NCBI GenBank assembly: GCA_020736575.1
Contig: JAGPYM010000002.1
Span: 1,240,001 to 1,304,000, forward strand
DNA: 64,000 nt
Direction: 5' to 3'
From: Thelonectria olida
Taxonomy: Eukaryota; Ascomycota; Sordariomycetes; Hypocreales; Nectriaceae
Part shown: positions 10,418 to 22,708 of the stretch, in pieces
How the letters are laid out: each line of letters opens with the position of its first letter
Position numbering within the stretch: the stretch's first letter is position 1
Notes under the pieces: generated by a model
The model's input: only the letters and a program-made list of their open reading frames with translations
Database searches by the model: none
What the model was told of the DNA's origin: nothing
Made by a program: the position numbers and the translations under genes

Positions 10418-13400
10418 TTATTCAATATCCTCCATGTTCCATACATTGATGCCGTTCTTCTCAACATTTCCCTTCAGCATTTGCAGGACCTTCTGTCGGC
10501 GAGAACGCTTATCCATGAGGTCGCTCTTCTCGTCCCGACTGAACCCACTCAGCTTCTTCCTGGGTGGAGTCGCTCTCACTGAGGCTCCCAGGGAGATGCT
10601 GCCAGCAAGGCTGTGGCGCGGGTTGCGTGATGGCGTCGAGTCGGGCGAGAACATGACGCTCCTTTTGCCTCGAGGCGTCATCATCGGCGAATTCTCTCGG
10701 CTCGTGGAGTTGAGATTGACCTTTCGCAACTGGTTCTCCAGAACGTCAATGTCTCCGCTTCGCTTCTCAACCATGGACGTCATCTTGCTTATGGTACGAA
10801 TGACAGCGTCAACAGTTGGCACGTTTGTCTTGCCTTTGCCCGAGGCGCTAGATGCGGACGCAATTCGAGTCTTCAGCAGTGTCAGTGCTTCTTCGGCCTC
10901 AGCCAACAGCTTTGAGAATCTGGCAAACTCTCGCCTCAGTTCATTCTGTTGTGTCGCCTGCTCGGCGCTAAGAGGGAGTGACCGAGTGGCTTCGGCCTGT
11001 TCTGGGTCCATTCTGACCATTACAATCTTCTTAAGATCTTCCTGCTTAGCTCGGAGGCGATGCATCTCTCTCGTGAGTTCTGCGCATACATCGAGCTTGT
11101 CGTCCAGGTCTTGCACCCGGCCGTCTTCGAGGTCGGGATATAATTCATTGTCCAAGACCTCTCCCAGATCATCGATCTCGCATAGCACCCAGTCATCGGG
11201 GATCTCCAGATCTTCCTTGGTGCGATGATCCGCCCCGTTCTCCGTGTGTCCTTTGATGAATGCCTTGACAGTTCGAGCATTCAAGCCAAGTGTATCAATC
11301 ATGGAGTTAACATCCCGGTAAACTGCTTCAACTTGGCTCGGAATGCTTTCCTTGGCAGGGGGTGCAACATTGGAGTGAGCAACGAATTCATCCAGCATGA
11401 GCGTACCCTCGACCTCAGATGCAAGGATCCTCTGGATCTCATCGTCGTCCTCGTCGACAAGAGGTTGGTTCTCTTCGGCCTCCTGTCGCGCCCTGATCTT
11501 TCGGTGCTGGGCCATGAAGGGGTCACTGACAGGACTGGCAGGTTCCCGACTGCCGGCCGGGGGACCATACTGAGACCTCCTCGGTGCCAGAATTTGAGAG
11601 GCCATACCAGGGGCACTAACCGATCTTGTCGGCTCCATACGCCTGAGATGGTTTGGAATCGCGCCTCTCACGGGGCTGGGAGAACGGGGACTGGTGGCCG
11701 TGGGCCGTGTGAACACTGGCGCGTTTTGGACCAACTGGCCAAAGAGTGGCCGAGTGCCTTCCTGTCGGACGCTTGCAGACGTTGTCCCCATGGCACCGCC
11801 AAATGAACTTTGTGGTGTGAATCCTGGCGGAGGGGTGAGGCCAGAACTGGGGCTCATATCTTCTTTTCCAACATCAATGCCACTGCCTTCAGATTCATCA
11901 TCTTCCTCAAGGTCACTGTCATCGCTGGTCTCAGGAACTGAAACTGAGGGTGGGCCTTGTGATGGTGATTGGGGTGCGCTGTCTTCTCTTGGTTCAGACT
12001 TGACAGATTCTGGTGGTGATGAAGCGTTTGGTGCGGCAGACTTCGGCTTTGGCGGCTTAACAAAATCAGGCGGGAGAGGAGCATCCTCAGCCTTCGAGTT
12101 TTCGGCTGGTTTGGAGACGTTAACAAAGCTGGACGATAAAGAAGATTCTGAACGCTTGCTTGATTCGACGAAATCGGGAGGCAATGGGGCATCCGGCTCT
12201 GAAGAGGGCAAGGGGTCCAGAGATTGAGAAGCGACATCAGGCTCAGATGAGGCTGTTGTTGTCCCAAATGGCTGGCCCGGAGCGCTCGATGCGGCCGAGG
12301 ACGAGGACGACTCACCTATAGGATAGGCGTTTCTGCTGACAGGGTCAGGGGGGAGAGGTGCATCGTCCTCCGAAATGGACTTTTCGTCGTCGCTTTTCTC
12401 TTCGACAGGCGTGGGCGGCACCGACTTTTGGCCGAAGGCGCTTGCAAAGGGGTTTGGTTTGGAAGGTTGTCCAAACAATCCTGTGCTAGCTTTAGGAGTG
12501 TTTTGCTGAGAGCCGAACAAGCCACCTAACTTGGGTGTATCCGTTTTCGTGCCAAACAGCCCACCGCCTGGACCAAACTTTGATGGCTGACCAAAGACTG
12601 ATGTCGAGGCCGGGGTCGTCGAAAGTCCAAACTTGGAGGGGGCAGGGGTCGTTGTAGGGGTAGTGGACTCAGGGCTCTGCTGCGGAGGGAACAACGACGA
12701 CGACTTTGGTTTGGCCTGAGGGGTTGCGTCGCCCGTCGGCTCAGTCGTATCCATATCTTCGTCTTTTGCTGCGGGCGTGGTGACTTCTGGCTTGTTGGCA
12801 GTGCTTGTCAACGCAGAGCCAAAAGCGCTGCCAAACAAGGAAGAACCAGGTTGAGAAGCTGGCTTGGCAAGATCGTCTTTCGCAGATGCATCAGGCTTGA
12901 AGCTGCTCTCCAGTTTGAAGGGGGTCGAGCCAAAGACGCTGCCGGATGACTTGTCTTGCTTAGGTGGGAAGGCCGTATCAGTATTAGAGCTAGATCCAAA
13001 GACGCTGCCAGATGATTTCCCTGGGCTAGCAAAGATGCTACCACTGCTGTTATTGTTGTTGGCAACGGAGCCAAAGCCACTCTGACTAGCGAAACCAGCG
13101 AAGCCGCCAGATGATGGAGCAGAAGAGGCCGGTGCTGCACTTCCAAATGCGCTTTTGCTGTCATTGGCAAAGCTAGAGAATCCGGACTGGCCTGGGGTAG
13201 AAGTTGAACCAGCCGCTCCAGTTGAAGCTCCCCATGGAGATGACTTCGATCCCAGTTGCGAAGATTGACCAAAACCGATGGCGCTCGGTTTTCCAAAAGC
13301 TGGCGCCGCGGTGCTAGGTGAACCAAAGGTGCTTGAGCCGAACGTGGCTCCTCCTGTGCTGGATGGTGTGGCGGAGGAGCCCGCACCTCCCCATGGGGAA

Positions 13401-15043
13401 GACTTCTGGCCAAGCTGGGAAGAAGCACCAAATGCCGGGGCAGGTTTGGCAGCAGAGCCAAAGGCTGAAGTGCCAGAGCTAGCAAATGGAGAGGCAGAGG
13501 CGGCTGCTGGTACTGGGGTAGGAGCTGGTGCCGATGCGGAGCCAGAGCCCTGGGCTGCAACCAAGCCAGGATAGGTGGTTCCCTCCTTGATAGAGTCGTT
13601 GTAAACCACCCACCATGAGCAAAGCACACCCTCATGGGTAAGAACCCAGAACCCAGGCAGAGGCCCTGGTGACTCCTCAAGCTCAACGTCTGCAGGTATC
13701 GGCTTGTAGACCTTGTCCTTTCCCGACAGATCCAATGCAACACCAATTGGGGTAGAATCTTCCATTGAATCAGTCATGGGAAGGGTTGGTCGCTTAGTGT
13801 CGTCCAAGAACTCAGTGGTGGTAAAGACGTTTGTGATAGAATCGGCAGGCTTATCGGTGGCCAGGGCAGTCTTGGATCGGCTTAGAACACCCATCTCGGT
13901 TGAGGCAGTCGATGATACAATAAGAAGATCCGAAATTGATGGAGGAAAATCTCGAAGCCTCAAAATAGAATGATGAGGCGGTTTCTCTGCGCCAAAGGGT
14001 TCCACAGGATCGGTGATCTTCTGGAAAGTGAATGAAGAAGGGGGTTGTCGCGTGACGATATGGTAAACAGACGTAGGAGGAGATTCGTTGTTCGATGTAT
14101 GAATGGAGAGCCACAGATTGTTCTCCAGCCATGTAAGCGTCGATACTATGGACATATTAGTGAACGCTCGGGGGGTAAGTAAAGACAACATACCATGATG
14201 GTCACCAACACTGGGTGGCTTAGGGATTTGTGCCTTTGTCTCGCCTTCTGGGGTCATCTGGGTCACAGTTCCATCGGCCAATCCAGCGCATAGCTGTTTT
14301 CCTTTGGAACTCCAGCTAACACAGCTAACCTGGTCCTTGAGGACGTTGCTGATTTGCCTTTCCTTGAGGTTGGCCATGTGTAAATTTCCCTTGTTCGTCA
14401 CAATTGCGCAGAGCTCTGCCTTCTCGGGCGTCGGGTTGGGTATCACCGCCCTCAGCGTCTCGCCGTTCGTAGCCAGCTCGAAAGCAGAGTTGGTGGAGTT
14501 CTGTAGGAGGCTCTGCACCTCATAAACGGCGAGGCCACCCCCAGACTCGGCAGACAGGATCAGGTAGTTTTCGTCGGCAGTGAAGCAGAGCTGGGAGACG
14601 CGCATAGACATGGGAATCTTGAGCTGCGGCTCAAACCCGCGAATGTCGGAGTCGCCATCTCTAGGGGCTTCGAAGGCTTTGCGAACAGACTCGGTTGATG
14701 CGAGAATGACCTGGTCAGGTCCGGCAGCAGCGACGAGGCCCTTGTGCGATGCGATGCTGAGGAGAGACGAAGTCGACGAAGGAAGCGAGGTCCATGGCGA
14801 TGTAAGACGGACCTTTGCGTCGCCAGCGATGGAGAGGAAGCCGAGAGCCTGTCGCAAAAGAAGAATCATTGTCAGCGTTGCTCATCACAAGCAGCAGCAG
14901 CATCATCATCATCATCATAAACAAAGAAACAGCAGACTCACCTCGGTCTGGATCGTCTCCAAATCAGGTCCTGTATTCAGTCCTCCTGCTCCCGCCGAAC
15001 CTCCAAGCATGGTGTTCCCCGAGTTGCCAAAGCCGAAAGCCAT
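10418..15043 (-). CDS. nup159: NUP159, FG nucleoporin of the cytoplasmic Nup82 complex
   Basis: Three exons, complement(10418..14145, 14194..14848, 14942..15043), 1494 residues. Exon 1 encodes MAFGFGNSGNTMLGG...IQTE and joins ALGFLSIAGDAKVRL. Residues ~35-430 have the features of the Nup159/Nup214 beta-propeller that docks the mRNA-export helicase Dbp5 (for example VSCVSWSSKGKQLCAGLADG). Residues ~450-870 form an FG-repeat domain with many FGS, FGQ and FGT units and SSPWG spacers. An acidic Pro/Ser region with repeated DAPLPPDF motifs follows. The last ~280 residues contain coiled coils (LRREFARFSKLLAEAEEAL; VEKRSGDIDVLENQLRKV) expected to anchor it to Nup82-Nsp1. A 48-nt intron (14146-14193) has no stop and keeps frame, so retention would add 16 residues; its GTATGT donor, CACTAAT branch and TAG acceptor argue it is removed. 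Intron 1 is 93 nt. It is divergent from PUP1. Confidence 0.9.
14891..14918. repeat. Trinucleotide tract (GCA)n(CAT)n in NUP159 intron 1
   Basis: Three GCA-type units are followed by six CAT units on the + strand, entirely inside the first NUP159 intron (14849-14941). It does not touch splice sites. Confidence 0.85.
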
Positions 15044-15856
15044 GACTGTAGCGAAGTAACCGGCCTTGGAGAGAGGACCTGAAGTTCATAAATTTGCCCT
15101 TCGCATGGGACTTGTCGCTGGGGCAGCTAGCAGTCGCGCGGCTGGCTGATGGGCAATAAAATCTGGGGACGTGCTTTCTAGTATGAGACAGCGGCTCGTG
15201 ATTGGCTAGCTCTGACGCTCGTCGCTCGGAGGTCTAAGACAGCCAGGCGAAGGTGCGTTTATCTAAAGTATTTTCTTTGTAGACCAGATGAGGAGGCGGG
15301 GTGTGATTGTTATGCAGAATTGAATGAGCCAGATTGCTCAGCAAGCTTTTTGTTTACTACTATACGAAAAAAACATTTACCTTTCTTTTGGTCATTAATT
15401 ACGAGTGCATCATGCTGCAAGGCGTCACCCTCACGGCAAGCCACTTTCCGGCGGCTGCTCCAGTGTACAGTGCCACTTTTCCGTCGGAGCTCCCCTGTTT
15501 TGCCTGATCTGCCTGCATCGCATCACGTGCAAGGAAGCTCAAGCCACACGAGGACTGCCACTGAAGGCACCTGGAGCACACGCTGGGTGAAGCCTGTACT
15601 AGAGGTCGTCCAGCCAATTAGAACGCGTCCCTGGCTGGAAGCTCAACTGCGTTGTCTGCAACTGGAGCCAGCTTTTAGCCTCGTCATCAGCTCTGCCTTG
15701 ACAACCTCAACCCGTCCAGTAACTCACAACGACCCGCCTACAACGATACCCGCAGTGCTTTCCATCTTCCACGACAGCAATTCCCACGCAACAACCTTCG
15801 ATTCTACGGCCGCAAGAATTGGTATTTTAATTCGGGTATAAACGAGGTCATCCAAG
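15044..15856. promoter_or_regulatory. Divergent promoter NUP159 / PUP1
   Basis: 813 bp. A palindromic E-box in TCACGTG context lies at 15523-15529, about 330 nt upstream of the PUP1 ATG. A short TATTTTAAT-type AT-rich motif near 15821 precedes PUP1. No canonical proteasome PACE element (GGTGGCAAA) was found. Open frames in this interval are not convincing. Confidence 0.45.
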
Positions 15857-16813
15857 ATGCCTGGCTTCGACTTCTCCAACTACAACCGGAATGCGGCCCT
15901 CCATGCCCGCGGTGTGCCACTGCCCAAGGCCACCAGCACGGGTACGACTATCGTGGGATGCATTTTCGATGGCGGTGTCGTGGTATGTGTCTTTTTTCCA
16001 TTCATCTTGTTCAAATGATTATACGCCAGATACCAAGCTTCCCATCAAGAGCCGGTCGCCGTTCATCTCCTAGCCCAACCACAAGCTCCCTTGCACAGCA
16101 ACGCTGACCGGCTCCATCAATAGATCGCAGCCGATACCCGAGCCACCTCCGGCCCCATCGTCGCCGACAAGAACTGCGAGAAGCTTCACTACATCTCGCC
16201 CCAGATCTGGTGCGCCGGTGCCGGTACTGCCGCTGACACCGAGTTCACCACTGCTCTCATATCCTCCCAGCTCGAGCTGCATTCCCTCTCCACCGGCCGC
16301 AAACCCCGTGTCGTCACCTGCATGACCCTCCTCAAGCAGCACTTGTTCCGCTACCAGGGCCACATCGGCGCCTACCTCGTCGTCGCCGGCTGCGATGCCA
16401 CTGGAACACACCTCTTCACCGTCCACGCTCACGGCAGCACCGACAAGCTTCCCTATGTCACCATGGGCAGTGGTAGCTTGGCGGCCATGAGCGTATTTGA
16501 GACCCAGTGGAAGCCCGATCTCACCCAAGAGGACGCCATCAAGCTGACGAGCGATGCCATCCTGGCTGGTGTATTCAACGATCTGGGTTCCGGTTCCAAC
16601 GTGGACGTGGCCGTAATCACAAAGGACAAGACAACACTGAAGCGAAACTACATCAAGCCCAACGAGAAGAGCGCCAAGCTGGGAAGTTATGCTTTCCCCA
16701 AGGGAACGACAGCCGTATTGAACGAGAAGATCATCAAGAAGGACGAAATCGGCCGCTATGTCACAGTGGAAGAGGTACCTCTGGGTGAGGAGAAGATGGA
16801 TGTCGACACCTAA
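15857..16813 (+). CDS. pup1: PUP1, 20S proteasome beta2 subunit (trypsin-like activity)
   Basis: Two exons, join(15857..15982, 16124..16813), 271 residues; the 141-nt intron (GTATGT...TAG) splits [12 protein letters not shown]. Residues 1-29 are the propeptide ending STG. Autocleavage before Thr30 (TTIVG) would expose the catalytic N-terminal threonine. The conserved Asp of the active site is in IAADTRAT, and the Lys is in [23 protein letters not shown] and the [18 protein letters not shown] segment are typical of beta2. The C-terminal extension ending MDVDT would wrap onto the neighbouring beta3 subunit. It acts in the core particle of the 26S proteasome in nucleus and cytosol. Confidence 0.95.
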
Positions 16814-17445
16814 AGGAGCTGGATCTCAGGTAGACGGGGCTGGCATGGCTATGTAATAACAATGGAATCAATACATTCGAGTACGGTAGAAGCTGGAGCT
16901 CTGAATTGGTCTTCATTTTGGTTCCTCCATTTTGTGACTGTGTTTGCACTTTGGCAACATGACTTACTAACAACTTGTGTACTCAACTCAATTCCCAACA
17001 AATAATGGATGTCGTTGATGCCTCAACTCAACACCTGTGTTTCCCCAAATAATCCCTCTATGTGCTAGAGAAAATCGACAAGAAATGAACAAGAAGGCCA
17101 ATGCGCTGGACGCAAACCAAGCGCGTCCTTCGATTAAACCCCGAAACAATGCAATCCCATGTAGGGATAAATCAGCGCTATATTCCCTTGCAAAGATGTG
17201 CCACAAAAACGCGAGAGCCTCCGACAAGCCTGAGTGTTTGAAAAGACACTTGCTGGCCTCAGACAGCACTCCATGTGTTCTGTGTAATGTATGCGTGTCA
17301 AACAATGCAGTGACACCACAGAGGCCAACCCACTCAGATAGCAAAACGTGTGATGCAATACAGCCGCCCAAAACTCCGGTTCGATGGGTATGTTAGTTTT
17401 CATGATCATTAGTGTAGGTGATGTCGACAATGTCGGCTCGCCCAA
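16814..17445. other. Convergent 3' region PUP1 / DSF2-like gene
   Basis: 632 bp between stop codons. Open frames of up to ~127 codons occur on both strands but lack start context, codon pattern or recognisable motifs. Probably the 3' UTRs of both neighbours. Confidence 0.45.
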
Positions 17446-19742
17446 TTATTTCAGACCAAACATGGTTCTGGTTCGGGACTTGCTCCGGGCTTTCTTTTTC
17501 TTCGAGTCCGCGTCGTCCTCGTTGTATTTGGCTTTGTGGATCCTATCGGTCGGTTAGTTGCAATCCAAGCCAAAGTCGTCACAAAATCGAGACTCACCAG
17601 CTGTTGCCGACCATGCTCATTCCCTTGGCTTCAGCCATCCGATAGAATTTGGCGCTCTTCTTCAGGTTCTTCTTGCATCCAACTCCCTGCGCGTAACAGA
17701 ACCCGGCTTCCGCCAGAGCATCCACATCGCCCCAATCTATCGACTTGTTAGATTCAAACCACTTCCACACAAGTGTGGGAGATACTTACTGCCTGCGATT
17801 TCAAAGCATCGAAGTGCCAGGGATCTGTCTTGTTCGATTCCCCAGCCATTCATGTGGCTGACACCAAGCTCGTAGATGCTTAGGGCGAACTGAGCCTTAC
17901 GGGTTCTCCTCTCAACAACGTCAACATGCTTGCCTCCCTTGACCTGGTCCTCATCGTCTGCAATTTCCACGCTTGCATACTCGGCAGCTTTCCTAAGCCA
18001 TTCGACTCCTTCCTTCTGATTGGCACGCATGCCCCATCCGTGACGACATGCAAGCGCATATAGAAGCATTGCGGTAGGATCGTTGAGTCTAGCCGCGTAG
18101 CGTAGGTGATATGTTGACTCCTTGAGTGATCCGTTCTCATGGCACTCTATTCCCTTCGCCAAGTGCTCCTCGGCAGACATCTCGGAGGCTGTCGGTGCCG
18201 TAGAACGAGGGGTAGGGGGGGACGTATTGTGCTGGCATCGCTCGCGGTCGCGGTAGTCGACACTGGCGTCCGTCCTCGGCCACGGGGACTGTCCTCGGAT
18301 GAACGACCAGCATTCAGCATGGGTGATGGGTACAAAGAAGGAGTCAAGGGTGAGTTTTCTGAGTTTACTTTTCTCAACTCATTGGATGGCCTCGGCAGCG
18401 GGCTGTTAGGAGTTAGAGCATCCTCCGGAACGGTCTTTGCAGATGGACTAGATGGCAGAGTGGGGGGTGAGGGAGGTATGTCCGTGTTGATACGTTGCAC
18501 ATTGCTCGGCGGGACCATTGGTTGCTCCCAACGGTACGACGCTTGAGTTGTTGGTTCCGTAGACTCTGACCGCTGAATCGTTTTGCCTCTAGGCAATGAG
18601 AATTTGGAGTAGATGTACGAAGGCGCACCCCTGTCGTCAAGTGGTTGGTCCAGAAAAGCCTCACTATGCATACTGACTGGGGTGTGAACAGTATCATCAG
18701 CCAAGACAAAGGACGGCTGGCTGTCCGAAGACGCCTGTCTCGAAGGTGAATCCATGACGGGAGTCCCGGACCTACTGAGTGGTCGAGAAAAGTTGAATGA
18801 AGGGCGTGGGAGAGCGGCGGAAGAATCAGACCCAACGGATGGCGATCTGCCAGAGCGGAAAGAACCAATGGCTGGGGAAGTCACGGCGCTGGCAAAAGCA
18901 GCACTTCCGGATGACATCTTGCGAGGCGGTAGGGAATGGAACGAGCCAGACATGTTGCCAGAACCCTCTTCTTCAGTCGGCAGAAGAGGTGAAGACATGA
19001 TGCTCGAGGATCTCCTCGGAAACAGAGCGCGGGGAGGCGCCAATCCCAATTCGTCGAAGGAATTCCCTTTTTGCTTTCCAGGGGAACCATTGGCAGTTGT
19101 CGAGGGCTGGAAAAAGGCATCTTCCTGTCGAACAGGAGACGCGTCGGTGTGGTGCTCAGGTTGGGACTGAGTGTCGCTATGCATCGGTGAGGGCGACCGC
19201 TCCCTCCGAGCGCCAAAGAAATCCACAGGGGCATGTTCAGGTTCACTGACTTTGGACAAGGAGCGCCCTCTGGAAGGGTCACGGAGCGGAATTGCAGGCA
19301 CAGATTCGTTCTCGTCCGGTGTAGGAGGTATCCGACTCATTCGAGGGTGCATGGAGACGGGACGATCAGCATCGTCAGAGAAAGCATCCTCAACCTCTGT
19401 TCTGAGTCCCAAGCCGGACGGGGCACGACCAGGAGAATCGCCGCCCTCGGAAGCAGAGTCTTGAGACATTGAACGGAAGTATTCAGAGCGGCCTTGGACG
19501 ATCAACGGGCTCTCAACAGTTAGAGGAGGCAGTCGGCTCAGTCTATTGCCCTCTTTGGCGCTTTCTTGCAATTGCCTAGCAAGCAGTCGACTTTGCATAG
19601 CGAATGCATCCAAGGGAGAGAGCTCTGGCGGTGCTTCGCCGGCAACATGGAGACGAGGTGAGCGCAGAGGTTTGGAGATGGTGGAGAGGTTCGAAAACTG
19701 CGACTCGGACCGCAGGTCCAGAAAAGCTGGGCGTTGCGCCAT
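17446..19742 (-). CDS. dsf2: DSF2/Nif1-like Sel1-repeat protein, with apparent 1-nt frameshift
   Basis: Exons complement(17446..17542, 17598..17736, 17790..19742); introns are 55 and 53 nt. The N-terminal ~500 residues are disordered and Ser/Pro-rich (phosphosite-like SP and RxxS motifs). The C-terminal ~210 residues carry Sel1/TPR-like repeats: AKGIECHENGSLKESTYHLRYAA, AMLLYALACRHGWGM, AQFALSIYELGVSHMNGWG, ALAEAGFCYAQGVG, then a basic tail ending TMFGLK. This layout matches fungal Dsf2 and fission-yeast Nif1, linked to mitotic-entry control via Nim1/Cdr1. The exon sum is 2189 nt, one short of a multiple of three. The N-terminal frame runs out past a C7 run (18215-18221 on + as G7), while the Sel1 frame reads back through it as PPTPRSTAPTASEMSAEE. 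Either one base is missing (8 C gives 729 aa) or a 71-nt intron (18263-18333, GTACCC...CAG, weak branch) gives 705 aa. Confidence 0.75.
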
Positions 19743-20967
19743 GATGGGTAGCCCAATGGTGCACTCCTAGTCGTGGCGGTGTAATTTCATCCAGGTGATG
19801 GTGATTTCCAGCGAGGTCTGGTGTAGTGAAAAGGATGAAGGACTTGAACGTGCGTGAGTGAAAGTCGGTGGGATTGTTGCTGGAGTTCGTTGCTCGGTCG
19901 GAGGGGTCGTCTCGATCGCTATGTATCGAAGCAGTATTGTCAAGTTTGACGGTGGACTCAGAGACACAATCAAGCGCAAAAGGCTATGTGCAAGAAGAAG
20001 CTGTGATTGTGTGCAAGGTGAAAGGTGACGATAACATCAAGGAACGAGTGTCAAGGCCTGGAGGGTTGTTGGAAGTGATAAACTAAGCGACCGCGGGTCG
20101 ACGAGATATCTCGAAAGCGACGAATGAGTATGCAGTGTTGAAGGGACAATCCAGGCCAGATGTGATCGGCAGTCCAGTTGAAGGTATGATGCGCTGGCTG
20201 TGCTATGCAGGCGCAGGACAGCGGGCAACGGGGCGAAGCAAGGAGCAGCGACGTCTTGCGTGGAGAGAAGCTCAATGTTGTTGATGGGACCCGGGTCTCG
20301 TGGGGTGACGGGGTGATGATGTATGGCCGTATGGGGCGGGTAAAGTCAGGGTGGCGAGCGACAAAAGAGAATGACGGTTGGCTGACGCGAAGGCGATCGG
20401 AAAGAGGAGAGAATGAATAAGAAGCGAAGGAAAAGGAGTGTTTGAGAGTGTATCAGAGTAATAACGTAAAGTTTTGGGGTGCACAGTACAAGATGCGTCG
20501 TAGGGGAGAGACACGAGAGAGTTGAGGGATGAAGGAGGATTGAACGACGCAGGGCCAAGGTTTAAGGCGAATAAGGTCCATGTGCTCCGTACCTTAGTAC
20601 CTGTACTGGTGCAGTCGGCGAGGAGCGGCACCTTTGAAGAACGGGGGCAGATGGGGACGGACAAAGACTGGGGGTATTGGCAACAAACCAAACAAGGGAC
20701 CTGTATCCGTACGTAAGGTAGCAGGTAATTAATTGCCCTTCCTCGTTTGGCGGGTGTGCTACTGCAGTACGGGACGAGACAGTACAGTACGAGACAGTGC
20801 AGAACAATTCTGGATCATCTTCGTCGTGGAAAGAGTGGGGAGAGGGTCTAGAATGGGGGGTCCGGGTACAATGTAATTATGGGCGTCGTGTACCTGCCTC
20901 GGTCCCTGGCACGAGAGTGAAGGACTCCAGTTGCTGTAATGAACGGTAATAAATCCAATTTGATGTT

Positions 20968-20982
20968 TAGGTAGGTAGGTAG
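20968..20982. repeat. (TAGG)n short tandem repeat
   Basis: Three and a half TAGG units, followed within 60 bp by further TAGG/TACGTAGG words. Such tracts are common in intergenic DNA of several filamentous ascomycetes. Confidence 0.7.
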
Positions 20983-22641
20983 TAGCTAAGGGACCTGGTA
21001 GGTTCTACTACGTAGGTCACGGGCAGTTGATAAGTTCTATGGAGAAGTGGAGGAGCAGGAGGATGTAAACTTGGAAAGGGGACAGGCCGCGCCTGCTGCT
21101 TTTCTCGTATAGCTCTCAGCAGTGAGAGCCAACACTGTCCGCGCGGATGAATCTGCTGCGCCGCCGTGTGCTAAGGGCTCCATCTCATCGACGAGTCCAC
21201 GTATTCGCAGATGAGATAATGAGTGATATCTACCTACCTGTTCGAGGAGCATATGCAGGGCTTGTTCTGGCATACTGTACGGGCCTAGTATGTAGAGATG
21301 CAAAGTATTCGCATATCCGAGCCCACCTTTTCATCAGTGGCACTTTTTATTTCGGGTGGCTGCATACGTAGCAACGCTGCATATTACACAGACACGTTGG
21401 ATCACAGTGGAGAAAGGAATGGAAGGCCATGTGGGAGAGGCAACAATCACACCGGATGGACGCCTCAGCAACAGCGGCAGCAACGATAACAAACCTCCTT
21501 CCAGCTGTATTCGTGCGCCCGGCGTCGTCGTCTCTCATCTTCTGCAGGTGATGCGTTGCGAAGAAGCATAAAAGGAGTCCATGGACTAGCTATTAGGAGA
21601 TAAGTTAACGCCCCTGGAGTCTCTAGGCCGACGCTACTTGGATTCAACGAGGTTACACTGCGCTGCACCCATCGTGGTGGGGAGGTGGCACCCTCCAATT
21701 GACTTGCCGCTTTTATCCAATCGACGGTACCAACTGCCGTCGCCCAGGTCTGTTTCTCTTGGGAAGCTGAGACCAAGAGCAGCGAGCGCCTTAAGCCTGA
21801 TCAAGAGAGCGCCACTAACGGGCAAGTGGACGCCACAAATGGATCTGAAATGGGCGCACAGATGGCTTCTCCAAATTCGTTCCATCATTATCCGTGGACC
21901 ATCCCCGGGTCTCGACGGAGTACGGATAGCTTCGCAGGTATCTATCAAAGATTGCAGTTGGCCCAGGTACGGATATTAATAACAATCTCCCTAGAATGCT
22001 CGGTGCCCTAGCCCTGGCAGGGCAGTTTGTCCCGCGGATCTCCACCAAGACGAGAACCCGTGAGCATGGAGTCGACGTCCTCATTCAAGTGTGTGTCCAT
22101 AATAGCTGTCAATGCCTTGAACTTCTGAGGGTGCTCTGCAACACGAGAAGCATCTAACCCAATATGGAGGGTCTAGAAGATGCATGGCCAGCAATAATGC
22201 ACCACCTTTGCACAAAAGGGGTTGACAGGGCCTCTGCAACTCCAGAAGGATGACCACGTCGAGCCAGGGATCCTTCTAGCTCCAACTCCTCCAGCTCCAT
22301 TTGGTCCTTGCTGTCGACGCCGCCCAATCACAGCATTTGTGGCAGACGTTGTGCAGCAAGCCACCGACGAAGACTTGGATCGTTCTAACTGCAGTTTGCA
22401 CGTCTCCATCCCGTCTTTCGTCTGTCTCCCAGATCAGCCATCTCAGCCTCGGACGATACGAGCCACGGCGCTGCGGGGATCCATCCATCCTATCCTTCAG
22501 CTGAGAATCCCGTACCATCTTCTCATTTGTACATCAGTCCCCTCTCTCAGCTGCAGTCCACGAGTCCGGCGAGTGGCAACCTGCTTACGAGCCCCAGCAG
22601 GTCGAGACTTGCCCCCATTGTCAAAGCCAAACAGGCCTTGC

Positions 22642-22708
22642 TGATCAGTGAATCGCTGATGTGTCAGTCTAACTACTCAGTAACAGATTCGCCCCTCATC
22701 ACTGATCA
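22642..22708. repeat. Perfect 10-bp inverted repeat with 47-nt spacer
   Basis: TGATCAGTGA at 22642-22651 is exactly matched by its reverse complement TCACTGATCA at 22699-22708. It could form a stem or a pair of identical protein sites. Function is unknown and chance is possible. Confidence 0.6.

Noticed and set aside
12808..13746. 312-codon frame on the same strand as NUP159
   Set aside because: Shifted-frame shadow of the FG-repeat region, Leu/Pro/Ala low complexity.
20272..20691. 139-codon minus-strand frame upstream of the DSF2-like gene
   Set aside because: Pyrimidine-rich leader-like sequence; Ser/Pro/Leu composition without motifs.
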